Of a stretch of 64,000 bases of DNA, positions 11,530 through 22,936 are shown in pieces. The stretch covers positions 25,190,744 through 25,254,743 of the forward strand of contig OX637393.1 in the NCBI GenBank assembly GCA_951799425.1. Reading direction: 5' to 3'. This stretch comes from Ilex aquifolium. Lineage: Eukaryota > Streptophyta > Magnoliopsida > Aquifoliales > Aquifoliaceae. The position numbers were made by a program, and so were the translations under genes. Each line of letters starts with the position of its first letter. The first letter of the stretch is position 1. The notes beneath the pieces were generated by a model. It did not search any database. It was not told the DNA's origin and saw only the letters and a list, made by a program, of their open reading frames with translations.

Positions 11530-11932
11530 CACCCAAGCTTTGCATCCAATAGTTGCGTCTTTGCTTCTGTGTTACTATTTAAAGTTGTGCCAGATTGTCT
11601 TACGAAAAAACAACGGAAAAAACTGAGTGAAGGAAAAAAAACAGAGAAAAGTATATTGAGAGTAACTAGAGTTTGAACAGTGGATTTTGGAAAGAATTTA
11701 TTCAATCCGATTTCTTTGCTTTCAATTCAAGAATACTATATTTTTCCATTTTTTTTGTTTTGATTTGGGAACGATTAAGAGTTATTCGAGATACTTTTAT
11801 ATTTGCAAGTACATGTTTATGGAGAAGCGATAGTTGAATTCTGGAGGATAGGACACCATAACTCACTGCATTGAGTTTCATAATCTATTCTTAAAGACAG
11901 TGATTACGCACTTCTATCGATAAATTTTTTAT
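11530..11932 (+). repeat. 3' direct repeat (LTR remnant) of the Copia element
   Basis: Partner of 5769-6162 in the same orientation, with scattered substitutions and a 30-bp insertion relative to it. It marks the 3' end of the Copia element. Similarity ends shortly after ATCGATAAATTTTTTAT. Confidence 0.65.
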
Positions 11933-12180
11933 GACTTGATCTCATATTGTATTACATTAATTTTATTATAAAAATAATATTTGTTTCTCATTAAAAAAAA
12001 GTGACTGATCTTTTAGAAGGTCGGAGGTGCAGACACAACTAAATTGTCTAGGATTATAACCTATATTTCCTTCACCCTATGCTCAAGCAACCGTCTATCC
12101 TTGTTTTTTTCAAGAATGGTGATGTAATTTTCATGTTCCTGTGCAGTAAAAGAAAATCAACGGATTACAGTTCACAACAT

Positions 12181-12377
12181 TTAGAATATACATTTGGGGA
12201 TGATACAATCAAAACCACGAGGCAATTTACGACGACATGATGACGATAGTGACGATGATGAAAATAGTTCAACTTTTCTTCCTGTCCTATGAACATCTTT
12301 CACGAGGATCTTCTGATCAACATAGCCCAAGACTGTGATTTTATTTGCTCTCACATATATTTCCACGCTAGTTACAC
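12181..12377 (-). pseudogene. Last exon of a HIPP-type heavy-metal-associated protein
   Basis: On the minus strand an AG acceptor (CTTTTAG) precedes an exon encoding GVTSVEIYVRANKITVLGY followed by VDQKILVKDVHRTGRKVELF. This is the second half of an HMA domain as found in plant isoprenylated metal-binding proteins (compare the family pattern GV.SVEVD...KVTV.GYVD...VLK.VR.TGR.AE.W). The exon ends in CIIPKCIF and a stop at 12181-12183. A farnesylation box needs Cys four from the end, and here it is three from the end, so isoprenylation is doubtful. The first half of the HMA domain with its CxxC metal site was not found upstream, only a possible scrap at 13453-13473. Probably a gene relic. Confidence 0.65.
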
Positions 12378-12970
12378 CTAAAAGAAAATAGTTGAGCCAA
12401 ATTAATTTGACATGCATGTATGCTCCAACATTGTAGGGTATCTTTTTGCCGATGAAATGAAATTACAAGAATAAAATGTACTTTGGCGACACTAAATACA
12501 GTTCACGCCCACAAATTCTATCACACCTATCAAGCCATTTAGTAGATACACATCTTTTTAGAATTTTTGATTATCTTTTCCTAATTTTCAAACTTTATTC
12601 CCTTTCTATTTTGATTTTTGATTCATTTCTCATTTCTCAATTCAAAACGAGACTTTGAATAGGTCGGAGTAAGAGGACACTCATCTTACCTACTTCAAGA
12701 TTTTTCATTAAAAAAGTGTTTTATAAATATATTTTTATAATAAAGTAGTTTACAATTCAAATCTCAAAAGATAAACAAAATGACTTTTGCTTTTCGCGAT
12801 TGAGATCGCTTTAAATTTTACTTTAAAGTTAATCTAACGGCTAATATTAACACCTTAAATTTAATAGGAAAAATAGGCCCCTAAGGTTGTGTTTAGAATT
12901 ACTTTTTAAAAGTACTCCTACAAATTATTTCTCATAAGTACTTTAAAAAAAAAAAAATATAGTTTGAAAC

Positions 12971-13258
12971 CGCCCCACCACTACCTCTACCACCGCCACC
13001 CCTATCACCACTACTTTTACTACCAGCACCACCAGCACCACCACCACCATTGCTGCCATCGCCACCCTCACCGCCACCACCACCACCACCACCATCACCG
13101 CCACCGCCATCGCCGCCGCCGCCACCACCACCACCACCACCACTGTCGCCGCCACCACCACCGCCATCGCCACCGCCGTCGCCGCTACCACCACCACCGC
13201 CGCCGCCACCACTATCGTCGTCGCCGCTACCACCACTGCCACCATGGTCATTGTCACC
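12971..13258. repeat. CCN/GGN trinucleotide microsatellite
   Basis: Nearly 290 bp of CCACCR-type triplets, giving Pro/His-rich frames on plus and Gly-rich frames on minus. The long open frames here reflect composition and not genes. It lies between the two HIPP exon remnants and would be intronic to that gene. Confidence 0.85.
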
Positions 13259-13452
13259 CACCACAACCATCACTGTCTCCTACCACCACCACCTCTCACC
13301 CCCACTACAACCGATGCTTAAATTCATTTATCTCTCCTCTATGTTTGTGATTTGATTTTGGATATGAATACAAATATGTTTATTGTTTACAATTTTTTAT
13401 TACTTTGTGCCTTCAGACACATGCAATAACTAGTATTTTTATATTGAAAAAT

Positions 13453-13473
13453 GTGCACCTTTAACTCAATAAC
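13453..13473 (-). pseudogene. Possible upstream HIPP exon scrap
   Basis: On the minus strand TTACAG precedes codons for VIELKVH, the first beta strand of many HMA domains (usually VELKVHMCCxGC). The following residues (IFQYKN) lack the CxxC metal site. Its position about 1.1 kb upstream of the HMA exon at 12181-12377, on the same strand, is what makes it worth noting; taken alone it is weak. Confidence 0.3.
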
Positions 13474-13475
13474 CT

Positions 13476-14295
13476 GTAACATATCACCGAAATATCCACG
13501 TAATTCAGTTTGCATGTAAATGAGGAAAGAGGAGGAGGAAGAAGAAACATATATTGAACTTCTTGATGAGGTAAGGTAATGGGGTGTTGAGGCTAATGGG
13601 ATAAGAAAAGAGGTGAGTGAAATGATTGTCGGTTTCAATATTATCTTGATGTCCATTACATATAATAGCATGCGTGGCCACCCAAGTGACACATTACATT
13701 ACGGACCTAGTATCATGTAACATTATTGTGGTGACATCCCACATTATTGGAAAAATGCCTACTTGAAATGCTTGATAATCGTTTAATAAAGTATCTACGC
13801 ATGAGAAGTTTGGTAATCGTAAGTTTTAAATTTTCATTATATAACATGTTCTAATATTATGTGAACTTGTCGCAAAATGAGTAATATTGTATAATACAGT
13901 CGGGTTTTATAATTAGGATCATAACTATTGACTCCCGTGGTGTGATATCATATAATCTATGCATCCCTATCTGGGACGGTGGCTTGAGGTTGTAGGAGTT
14001 ACGTGGTAGGAATTATTCTTCGAAATCTCACAATTCCTAGGTCTGGATGGTTCCCACACGAGGACCTATGGTCCACATGAGGGTGGACTATGGTGACCAA
14101 CGCACCTACTGCATCGTTTAGTAAAGTTGGTGTGAAATGATTAATAAGTATTAGTTTAGACTTTCATTAAAAAACAAATTATGAATTCATCAGAACCTTT
14201 GTCAAAGGAAATATTCTATCTATATATTATTACAGTAAATAAATTAAGTGGGAGAGGCTTTAGAAGGCTTCACTCTTTACTTTCTAATTTCTTCG
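13476..14295. other. No gene seen; probable old repeat
   Basis: No supported coding frame. A TGGTGACATCCCACATT string near 13729 resembles the start of some plant LTRs, but no partner or end was located. Confidence 0.35.
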
Positions 14296-15013
14296 TGTTT
14301 GGCGTATTTTCGGATTGCGGGTGTGCCAAAGTTCAGGTGGACTTAAAATCCAAACATGAATGACCTTATCTACTCAAACCCATGTGAGATTCTAAAATTG
14401 TGACTGTTCAGGCGAATGTAGCTAGGCGTAAGGTTACCTCTAGCTTATTTTCTATGCCTTGGAGATTAAGGATTTTAAATAATTTCACCAAATAGAAACG
14501 TATGAACGACACAGTGAAGTAAACAACGGGAATGTAAAGTAGCAAGTAATTTAAATTCGAATCTGGAAGACGAAACGAGTATTAAACTTAAATTAGAATT
14601 AAACGAAAGCAGTAAAAGATATTTCAAGTGATGATTACAGAAAAAGTAAAATTGCTTGGAAGCAAGAAACAAGTACAAAGATAGGCTTATTCTGTGAAGA
14701 GTATTTGTGATTCATCGTGGGATCCTTTCTCAGTGGCCTAACCTCTGCTATTTATACAGATAACTCTCAACCGTTGATCTATATTTTTTGGCCATTACTT
14801 GTGATCATGACCTTGTCTCTTAAGATATGTGAAAGTGTGCTGAACCATTTTCAACTGGCGGTTCATAATGTCACGTTTCCTTATTTCTCGAGATTCTAAG
14901 ATTCCTATTCTTCTAATCGTAATATCAATTGTTGACGCTCACTGACTCCCTTGTGACCGTCGGATCCCGTCCACGTTTCACCTTTTGAACTCGCTATTTT
15001 TTGGGTGTAAACA
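14296..15013 (-). mobile_element. 3' LTR of a minus-strand Gypsy element carrying PMD
   Basis: 718 bp bounded by TG (TGTTTGGCG...) and CA (...GGGTGTAAACA). Its left 440 bp recur inverted at 20612-21057, where they directly precede a primer-binding site. Its right 245 bp recur directly at 25150-25391. A polypurine tract, read on minus, abuts its right edge, so it is the 3' LTR of an element whose body lies to the right. No matching target duplication was found at the outer ends (CTTCG versus ATTAG). Confidence 0.8.
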
Positions 15014-15032
15014 TTGCCCCCTCCCCCCAAAA
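15014..15032 (-). other. Polypurine tract next to the 3' LTR
   Basis: Read on minus this is TTTTGGGGGGAGGGGGCAA directly followed by TGTTTACACCC, the LTR start. In LTR retrotransposons this tract primes plus-strand DNA synthesis, and it fixes the orientation of the element as minus. Confidence 0.8.
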
Positions 15033-15270
15033 TGATGCGACTGAATATTCCATATTCGGGGCATCGTTTTGCCTCTTTGAATTTAAACTTTTATCGCTGC
15101 ACTAGCCCTGCTTAGCCATATCGCCGTTGGCCGTGAAACTCGAGGATTGCGGCAAAAGTTCCACGTGTAGCCTTTTAGTCTATCCTTAAGTCTTTTTTGA
15201 TCTACAAAAAACGGCTGACATGCAATTCGTCCATATTTTTTAATCATTGTTTTGGCACATTCTCTGCGCC

Positions 15271-15277
15271 TATATAA
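15271..15277 (+). promoter_or_regulatory. TATA box candidate for the antisense PMD ORF
   Basis: TATATAA lies about 60 bp upstream of the PMD start codon at 15336, and CTCTGCGCC precedes it. This would give the PMD ORF its own promoter, opposite to the LTR-driven direction. Position only; no expression evidence. Confidence 0.4.
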
Positions 15278-16244
15278 TCCTTTTCCAGACCTAGTGCTTT
15301 TTCATTATTCTGACTTTCCTTCTTCTTCCTCAACAATGGAGGTTCTTCGTGCTACTACTCTTGAAGCCGCTCTTTCAAGAGCGCCAGCTACTCAATACAC
15401 TTTTCGTACCTTTAACATGCTCTCTGATTCTTCTTCATCACTAGAAACGGTCCTTGGGTCAGCCTTCAAAGAGATGCCTCTAGATAAGGTTTGGCGAATT
15501 TACCCTAACTCTTATATGTCTCTGCCTTTCAAATTCCATGAACCTCTCCAATGGACAAACTGGCTCAGTAGTAATCCTATTCGTGCATGGAAGGCTCTTT
15601 CCCCTAATTGGATTTCATGGGTTGCATGTGTTAAAGTAGCCAAGGGTACTTTATGGTGTCGCCTTGGTATTTATGATGCCATAGAGCTAAGCATTATCAC
15701 GATAACCATCGACAAGCCACTGCTCAGCGCTGTTATCTTATTTTGATTAGTGGCAAACAATACCTTTCATTTTTGCTTTGGCATAATGGGCCTTATGATA
15801 TATGATGCATATGCTCTTCTTAGCCTTCCTCCATTCGGAACTGAGGCTAATGCTCTGCTTACGCATACTGAACTGAGCTATATATTTCCACTTGAGGTGC
15901 ATAATAAGCCAATCACCGCCTATTCATTTTTCCTTGTGGCCTGCCATGGCCATGATGGTTCTCCTATGTCAAATAAAGAACATATCTCATTCTTGCTTTA
16001 CTGGCTTAACTAGTTCTTTTTCTGTACTCCGTCTTATAAGGTGACCAAGGAGTACATTCCGCTAGTTGCCTTCCTAGCCACGGGAGCTTCCTATGGTCTT
16101 TCCCCTGTCATGCTTACCCACCTCTATGCAGAGGGGTAGGAGATGGTGGCGTTGAAGATGCAGAGGGGCTCGGGTCCTCTTTGGGTGCTTCAACTATGGC
16201 TTCGTGCTTATTTCCTAGAGCTCTCTATCCTGCTTATTGATAAT

Positions 16245-18116
16245 TGATGAGCACGTAATATTGCATATTTAACCGCTTCATTACATGCATTTTAACTCAA
16301 CTTTGCATTTAATTACTTAGAGTTAGTCGAATTTATAAATAATGTTAAAATTTTGATGTTGTAGGTAATCATAGGGTAAATGATGGCTTTCAGAACCTTG
16401 CAACTAAGCGTCGATGAGTGGTGAAGGGATGAACACATTACATGAGGATTAGGAGGCTTTAAAGTGAAATAAATCAAGGAGGTAGTGGTACTTGGTATCA
16501 TAGGTACCGGTATCTAAGCTTACTGGAATTTTGGTACCAGCACTATTTGGTAGCAGTACCTCGGTTTTCCCCATTTTTGACCATTATCTACTTCGAATCT
16601 GAAAATTTCATAACATTAAAGTTGTAGATCTGGATGTTCTCTGTCTTGTGTCAAAATTTCAGCTCAATCGGACGGTGGGATCAAAAGTTATGACAAATTT
16701 ACGAAAGTTGGTCCTGAGCTAGCACCCCCCTTATGACCTACCGATAGAAGGAAGCCAAAACCTACCGGTATGTTTTTTCATAGACCTACCGGTAGGTTTT
16801 ACCCATAAACGCCAGAAAGTTGCAATCTCTTCTCCAACTGCTCTGTGGGCCCACTTCTGCTTCTCCCACACATACCCTGACATATTCTACATACAAGCAT
16901 GCCTCCCTACACCTAGAATCTGACTTTGGAAGAAAGAGCATGGAAGAGGAAGAGAGAAAAAGAGGGAGGCATGGTGGGTTACAGGCATGGCCTGTCCTTG
17001 CTTGTGTAAGTGTCCAACCCATTCTCCATGCTTGGATGTCAGCTCTCACAAACCATGGAGGGGGTATGGACGAATTTGGACCAAGTCTTACACTATAATT
17101 CAGATTTTACAAGCTTTTAAAAAGGGAGGCTACCTAAGCTTAGGAGTAGTATAGAGAGAGAAGCTCCCAAGGAAGAAGATGAAGTTCTAGAGAGAGAAAG
17201 TTAGGTTTTTACATTTTCTTCTCCATTTCAGTTGTAGTAAGCTTTAAATCACTTGCAATCTTTACTTCTTGCACTTTAATCTCCTTTATTTCAAGTGTAT
17301 TCAAGTTTAACTACATCTTCTAGCATTTCAAGTTTTATATTTGGGTATTTGCCTCCAATATTTGTATTTTGACTATGAATGTCATTTCTCTTGTAGCTTC
17401 ACTCTTTTCTTGCATTAATACAAGTTCCATGTTTCATTTCTTCACCATGTCTTTTTACATTGTGTATGTCTTTGAATCCATTATGAGTAGATAAGTTTTA
17501 GTTGGCTAATCCAAGGGAGATTTCCTCTTGGGTATGCTATATCAACTCTCTTTCATTCCTCCTCGTAGTGTAAGGTGTTTGATTTGACTAGGTTGAGTGT
17601 GGACGTGGTTGTGAGCTCTTGATACACCGTAGACTTGTCACGGGGTATGCTTGAGCCTACACCTCCACATTAGTCCCTCACTTCCTACGAATCAATTAAG
17701 CACCGAGACACCATTGGTAGAATGTTTTGAGTTGATTTGGCATTCCCATTAGAATGACCTCTTCAGATTAGCCAACCTTGTTTTCATTGCATTTTTATCA
17801 AAAACTCCACTCACCAAAACACACAACTACAAGATCTTACACTTTTTCATTTCTTTTCAAATCACCCTTCGTAAACACTTGACCTTTCCTTCCCTGAGGA
17901 GATAACCTTGGAATACCCATTCTAAGTAAAAAACGATATTACAAGTCTCTCTACGCATGGGGAGCACTTTTGCACACATACACACATTTTCATTCACACA
18001 TAAGTTTTCCCATTTCTAGCATCGAACCCGAGGGAGAGTGACACTCACCTACTCATATAAGCCATAAACACACAACCGGGTGCATGTTCGGAGACTAGGG
18101 TGAACTGCATCTAGCA
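16245..18116 (+). mobile_element. Solo LTR, family A, in the PMD ORF
   Basis: 1,872 bp, from TGATGAGCACGTAATATTGC to GAACTGCATCTAGCA, flanked by a perfect 5-bp target duplication ataat (16240-16244 and 18117-18121). The same family appears at 41790-43121, 51271-53176 and 60698-61536 on minus, and a fragment at 18593-19195. No internal region or second LTR is present, so it formed by recombination between LTRs. It contains the palindrome cluster at 16759-16798 and a shared 90-bp block just before it. Confidence 0.92.
16759..16798. repeat. Palindrome cluster: AACCTACCGGTAGGTT type
   Basis: AACCTACCGGTATGTT (16759-16774) and GACCTACCGGTAGGTT (16783-16798), plus a weaker copy near 16735. Family A solo LTR. 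Confidence 0.85.
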
Positions 18117-18529
18117 ATAATGCCTCTTTTTCTTATGTCTGTCTATTTGCCACGACCCTTTCTAGAGAACAGTCCTTCGCTGATTTTTTTTCTTACTTTT
18201 ATAATCTGAATGACTCACAGGCTGTTTGTATGCCATTTGCCCATAAAAGAGGTCCAGAATGGTTCCTGTACAAGCCTAGGTACGCCCCTGCTGATGCCAC
18301 TACTTCTCATGAGGATACCTGGTTCTCCTATCTTCACCCTCGAGAGCTGCATTATGGTCTGGGCCGACTTATGGCACCAACGCTCACTGCGGTGTTGAAA
18401 TCTACATGCCCCAGCGGTTTGCTCACCAGTTCGGCCTAGTGAAACAAATTTCTTATCCTTTTACTCACATCCTCAATGTTGAGTACATCAACCGACCAAA
18501 TGTAACCGATGTGAATGTTCAAGATGGCC

Positions 18530-18590
18530 ACATGTGTGCAAGGCATTAACCAAGCCTCTAGAGAATCAGGCACAGGCCACACCAGCATAG
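18530..18590 (+). other. Displaced gag fragment
   Basis: About 60 bp (GGCCACATGTGTGCAAGGC... to ...GGCCACACCAG) match 22350-22405 within the Gypsy gag in the same orientation. It sits between the PMD end and an LTR fragment from family A, so this junction is chimeric. Confidence 0.7.
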
Positions 18591-18592
18591 CT

Positions 18593-19195
18593 AAACCTTT
18601 AGTTGACTAATCAAAGAGGGATTTCTTGTTGGGTATGTGAAATCGACTCTCTTTCATTCTTCCTCGTAGTGTAAAGTGTTTGGTTTGACTAGGTTGAGTG
18701 CGGACATAGTTGTGGGCTTTTGATAAATCGTAGAATTGTCACAAGGTATGCTCTTGTCCAACGCAACTACATTAGTCCCTCACCTCCTACGAATCAATCA
18801 AACACTGAGACACCATTGGTTGAATGAAATGAGTCGATTTGGTATTCCCATTGGAATGACCTCTATGGATTAGCCAACCTTGCTTTCTTGCATATTTCTT
18901 AATTCACAACTCACCAAATTTTAAATCACAAGATTTTCCAATTTCCACTTTTTCACAAATCACTCTTCAAAAACACCCGACCTCACCTTCCCTGAAGAGA
19001 CGACCTTGGAATACTCATTCCAAGTAAAACACGAATTGCAAGTCTCTCTACACTTGGGGAGCACTTTTGCACACAGACACATTTTTGCTCATCCACACAA
19101 ATTTCCCCACTTCTTACATTAAACTCGAGGGAGAGTGACACTCACCAATCTCTATAAGCCATATACACGCACAATCGGGTTTGTGTTGGAAGTTA
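18593..19195 (+). mobile_element. Fragment of a family A LTR
   Basis: About 600 bp matching 17485-18090 of the solo LTR in the same orientation, starting near CTAAACCTTTAGTTGACTAATC and stopping after CGGGTTTGTGTTGGAAGTTAG. Both LTR ends are missing. It differs from the nearby solo LTR at many positions, so it is not a recent local copy. Confidence 0.75.
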
Positions 19196-19214
19196 GAAAA
19201 AACGATTTGAGTTT

Positions 19215-19430
19215 AAAGATGAAAACTTGTTGTTGTGGAAACAAAAAAAAAGGAGTAGAAGCGAAGGAGAAAGCCTGGATGAAAAAGGTAGATTATAAAC
19301 CTCTGACATGAGCATCTCCTGGTTAGAGTCTCCCCGAACTTGCAAATTTTTCCCAGCCACCGCTTCCTTTTTTCAGAAGTGATGTCGAGGAAATTCATCC
19401 TAAGGCCAATCTAAAGATCAAAGAAATAAG
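19215..19430. repeat. Direct repeat within the Gypsy-PMD element (copy 1)
   Basis: About 215 bp matching 24515-24730 in the same orientation (GATGAAAACTTGTTGTTGTGG... and ...CCTAAGGCCAATCTAAAGATCAAAG). Non-coding as far as can be seen. On minus it reads as MNFLDITSEKRKRWLGKICK, which may be a scrap of a longer ORF. Confidence 0.7.
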
Positions 19431-20611
19431 ACAGAATATAGCCGCAAGATGCACCGGAAGCCAGATGTAGTATCTTCTTCCAAATTCAACCAGTGCATGG
19501 TGTCAACCCATGTTGCCTTACCCCCAATACAAGGATCTACAAAATGACCCGAGGATGGAGGCAAAAATAGGTATTCATACGAAGGAAGAACATGAAGTAG
19601 GTTGTTAAAGAAAAATGCGGATGTGAAGGGGAAAATACAGATTCAAGTCCATAGCTAAGACCAAAGGAGGAAGGAGTTTGAAGGCTAACAAAGTTATCGT
19701 CCAGTTTTCTCTCTTCTAGGTCAGGAGGTTTAGACAAGAACAACATTTTTTCACAAGGAAGAAAGCATTTTTGAAAATTCATGTTTACCCCTGAGAAAAT
19801 CTAGGTCTTTTAGTATTTAAAGGCCATACTAAAGTTGAATACTTTAATAGTCTTGCCTTAAAAAATCGTCAACATTTATGACAGTTTAATGAGGAGAATA
19901 AAGCGTCACTCTAAACTATAGTCAAAACGCCTAAATGCATGCACACGGATTAAACGATAGAAACGTGATATAAGTGGTAATTAATGTCATTCAATTCGCA
20001 GTCATGTCAACCGTCACAAAAGAAATGGAAAGACAAATATGGATGAAGAAGTAAAAGACAAAAGAGTATATTTCTATTTTTTCATTTGTCATCTCTCTAG
20101 GAACTGTACAAGATTAGAAAAATGAAGTTCGAGTTGGTACAGTTACCTATTCATGGCCTGTAAATCAACCAAAATTGACTTGACAAGGGTCGAGCCCGAA
20201 TCTGCAAAGGCTGTAGCATTCACCGTAGCGGTCTTAAGATCTTCCAAACATTACTGATAGGATGTCGATTCCTCCAAGGGTACTGCACGCTGAGCCTCTA
20301 GCTTGGTGATATTTCGGTCTATCTTAGACAGCCTCTAAGGAAGAGAGTCAAAGTGTCTCGTGCCTATGGTGTAGGTTTGGATGTGTTAATTCAAGTTGAC
20401 TAACCACTCTCATTGGTCATACATGATGGCAATACAATCTTGTCGCTTCGGATACAATGGCCCTATTCCTAAATGAGGGCCAGAAGTTCATTGGCTAGGT
20501 GAACCAGCGCTTTACGGTCTTCTTCAAGGAGAAAAGGAGAGGTAGAGATGGATTTGACTCAGCGAAGCCATTCCTACAAGGAGATTTATCTCATCCACCA
20601 AAACAATGAGG
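19431..20611. other. Degenerate internal sequence of the Gypsy-PMD element
   Basis: No intact frame. Minus-strand readings between 20100 and 20610 contain hydrophilic stretches broken by stops. I cannot assign a domain. It lies between the PMD ORF and the left inversion breakpoint near 20612. Confidence 0.35.
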
Positions 20612-21057
20612 TGGCCAGTAAGGACGGTCATTACGATCCAATGATCAATCACAAAAATTCTTCATAGAGCAGCCTATCTTTTTACTTGTTTCTTGCTTTC
20701 GAGAAATTTTATTTTTCCTGTAATCATCACTCCGGTGATCTTTTACTTCTTTCGTTCAATGCTAAGTTCAATATTCATTTCTTCTTCCAGATTCAAATTT
20801 AATTTACTTGCTACTTTGCATTCCTGTTGTTTTCTTCACAGTGTCATTCATATGTTTCTATTTGGTGAAATTATTTAAAGTCCTTGAACTCCAAGGCATA
20901 GAAAAGAACCTTGAGGTAACCTTACGCCTCGCTACATTCGCCTGAGCAATCACGATTTTTGAACCCCACGTTGGTTTGAGTAGGTAATTTCGTTCGTGTT
21001 TCAATTTTAAGTACACCTAGACTTTGGCACACCCGCAATCCAAAAATAAGCCAAACA
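20612..21057 (+). mobile_element. U5-side fragment of the Gypsy 5' LTR, inverted
   Basis: Matches the left 440 bp of the LTR at 14296-15013, in opposite orientation, ending ...CCAAACA at 21057. The missing U3-side part is found at 25150-25391. It is directly followed by the primer-binding site and gag, so it is the 3' part of the 5' LTR. Confidence 0.8.
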
Positions 21058-21064
21058 TATTTTT

Positions 21065-21083
21065 TGGCATGCCTAGTGGGACC
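21065..21083 (+). other. Primer-binding site
   Basis: TGGCATGCCTAGTGGGACC begins 7 bp after the LTR end and starts with TGG, complementary to a tRNA CCA tail. The tRNA could not be named with confidence. Confidence 0.65.
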
Positions 21084-21097
21084 ATCAAAGAGACAAC

Positions 21098-22936
21098 ATG
21101 GCAAACACTCGAGGTAATGCCAAAATTAGCTCATCTAAAGTGCATCCAGTGTACGAAGTTGTGGAAGAAAGCAGGCATGGCATCCCCAACCAACAAGAAG
21201 AATTGCCTCCACCCAAGGGGTAAGAGAACCGTGAATCCGACTTAGAGCCGGAGGCCTCAATCAAGGCCCTGTCGCATGAAGTCTCTTAGCCGATCTCAGG
21301 TTTCATCCAAGGCCTAGGGGATTTGATTAGAGAGGAATCTAGGCGTACTAGACAAGTGCTAGAGCGGCTTGCTGATAGTTTGATCTGCCCGAGGGGTATG
21401 AGACAACCGTTGTTTCCCCCTGTACAGACGGTCCTAATGGAAGCATCACAACCAGTGCTTCCCCCGTATGTTCCACCTCAAAGAGCACAACAGCCCAGGA
21501 ATGGCCATAGGCGAAACAACAATCCTCTTTTGTAGAAGGAAGGGGTCCTTAATCCCGAGGTTGGGGGGCAAAGAAGGCAGCCATCGATCATTCTTCCAAC
21601 GGTGCCCCAAGTGGCCATGAACAGAGACCAACTAGAAGAGATCATCCAAGAACATGTCGGCCTTGCTATGAGGAGGGTGGTTAGGCCGACATACCAAAAA
21701 ACCCTATCCCGACTGGGTGGACAAAGAAAAAGAGTATCCTCGGTGTTACAAAGTTTCAGTGTTTGCCACGTTTTCTGGTGCAGACGGTCAGTCGACCATG
21801 GAACACATTGGCTGCTTCACAGTTCAATGTAGTGAGGCTGGGACTATCGAGTTGTTGAAACTAAGGTTTTTTGCCAATTCCTTCACAGGAGCGGCCTTCA
21901 AGTCATACATTGACTTGCCGCCCAATTCTGTAATGGGCTAACAACAACTCAAAGACAAGTTTCACGCTCATTTATATCGCACTAAGCTGAAATTAGCCAT
22001 GTCCAATTTTTCTAGGCTATACCAGATGGTTGGGGAATTGGCAGAACAATATATTGCATGGTTCAAGAAGGCTAGGAATTGATGCAAGTTGGTGTCACCC
22101 GCGATGGAATATGTGTAGATTGCACAAAATGGGTTGGTGTTCGAGCTCCAAAAGAAATTTGAAGGGATGAAGTTCAATAAATTGTTTGAGTTAGCCATAT
22201 GGGCTACTCTATATAAGCATATCCTGCGCAAAGAGATGGACCGAAGGAATACGCCCAAGGGAACATACTATAGAGACCCCAACACGGAGATCTTCATGGT
22301 CGAGCCAAACTAGGAGCAGGAGGTGAACATGGCTGAGATCATGGCGAGACGGCCATATGTGTGCAAGGCTTTAACCAAGCCTCTAAAGAATCAGGCACAA
22401 GCCGCACCAAGTGCTGAGAAAGGAACCGGTGACAAAAACAGTCAGAAGTATGAATTCAACATTGCAAAGGCCGATCAAATTTTTACCATCTACTAGTTGA
22501 CGTTATTATCAAGCTGTGGTTTGGGCATATGATCCCATCGACCGCATAGCTAAAATATAATACATACTACAAATGGCACAATTTGTGGAGCCATTCCACT
22601 ACGAACTCTGTGTTGTTTCAGAATGCCATTCAGAAGAGCCTAAGTAAGGGCTATTTGATCTTCGTAGATAAGGTAAATGTGGTGATAGGTGTTGATAAGT
22701 ACCTTTTCCAAAAGATAACCGCCATTAACATAGTGGAAGTGGGACAGTCGAAGGCCCCGAGGAAAAACATTGACTTGGATGAGGACAAGTCAATGGATGA
22801 AGAAAAGCCAAGGGGGAAGAAAGATGACACACCCCAAGATGAATCATTAGAGAAGGACTCTAGGGGTAAGCCATATATATTGTCGGGTTTTCAAGTACAG
22901 CTCGACATGGTCAATAACGGTCTATGTTTCAGGTGA
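21098..22936 (+). pseudogene. Gypsy gag, many stops
   Basis: Starts at ATG 21098, 14 bp after the primer site. Recognisable strings are HIGCFTVQC, LKLRFFANSFTGAAFKSYIDL, FSRLYQMVGELAEQYIAWFK and FELAIWATLYKHIL, which follow the Retrotrans_gag fold. Near 22570-22660 there is a YYKWHNLWSHSTTNS-type string, equivalent to the conserved YCKxHN...H...C region of Tat-like gags. Stops are frequent (for example near 21220, 21531, 21940, 22080, 22116 and 22311). Pol is almost entirely missing downstream. Confidence 0.8.

Larger units (their letters stand above)
15336..18535 (+). pseudogene. Plant mobile domain (PMD) ORF, interrupted by a solo LTR
   Basis: The ATG at 15336 starts MEVLRATTLEAALSRAP. Domain strings include RLGIYDAIELS, KPLLSAVILF, NTFHFCFGIMG, KVTKEYIPLVAFL, LQLWLRAYFLEL and, beyond the insertion, GPEWFLYKPRYAP and YLHPRELHYGLG. 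These follow the PMD (PF10536, MAIN/MAIL-like) order. The whole 5' part stays in one frame, broken only by nonsense codons: TGA 15744-15746 where the family has Trp, TAG near 16013 and TAG near 16137. The solo LTR 16245-18116 interrupts after LSILLIDN. If the LTR and one ataat copy are ignored, the frame is continuous. A frameshift near 18390 precedes IYMPQRFAHQFGLV. The ORF is antisense to the host Gypsy element, as reported for extra ORFs in some Tat/Ogre-lineage elements. Not functional now. Confidence 0.85.

Noticed and set aside
12932-13355. Long Gly-rich, Pro-rich and His-rich open frames on both strands
   Set aside because: They follow from the CCN/GGN triplet repeat; several overlapping frames are open at once, which is a compositional effect.
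16820-17098. ORFs in the family A solo LTR (also at 42268-42525)
   Set aside because: Non-coding LTR sequence; other copies have stops and indels in these frames.
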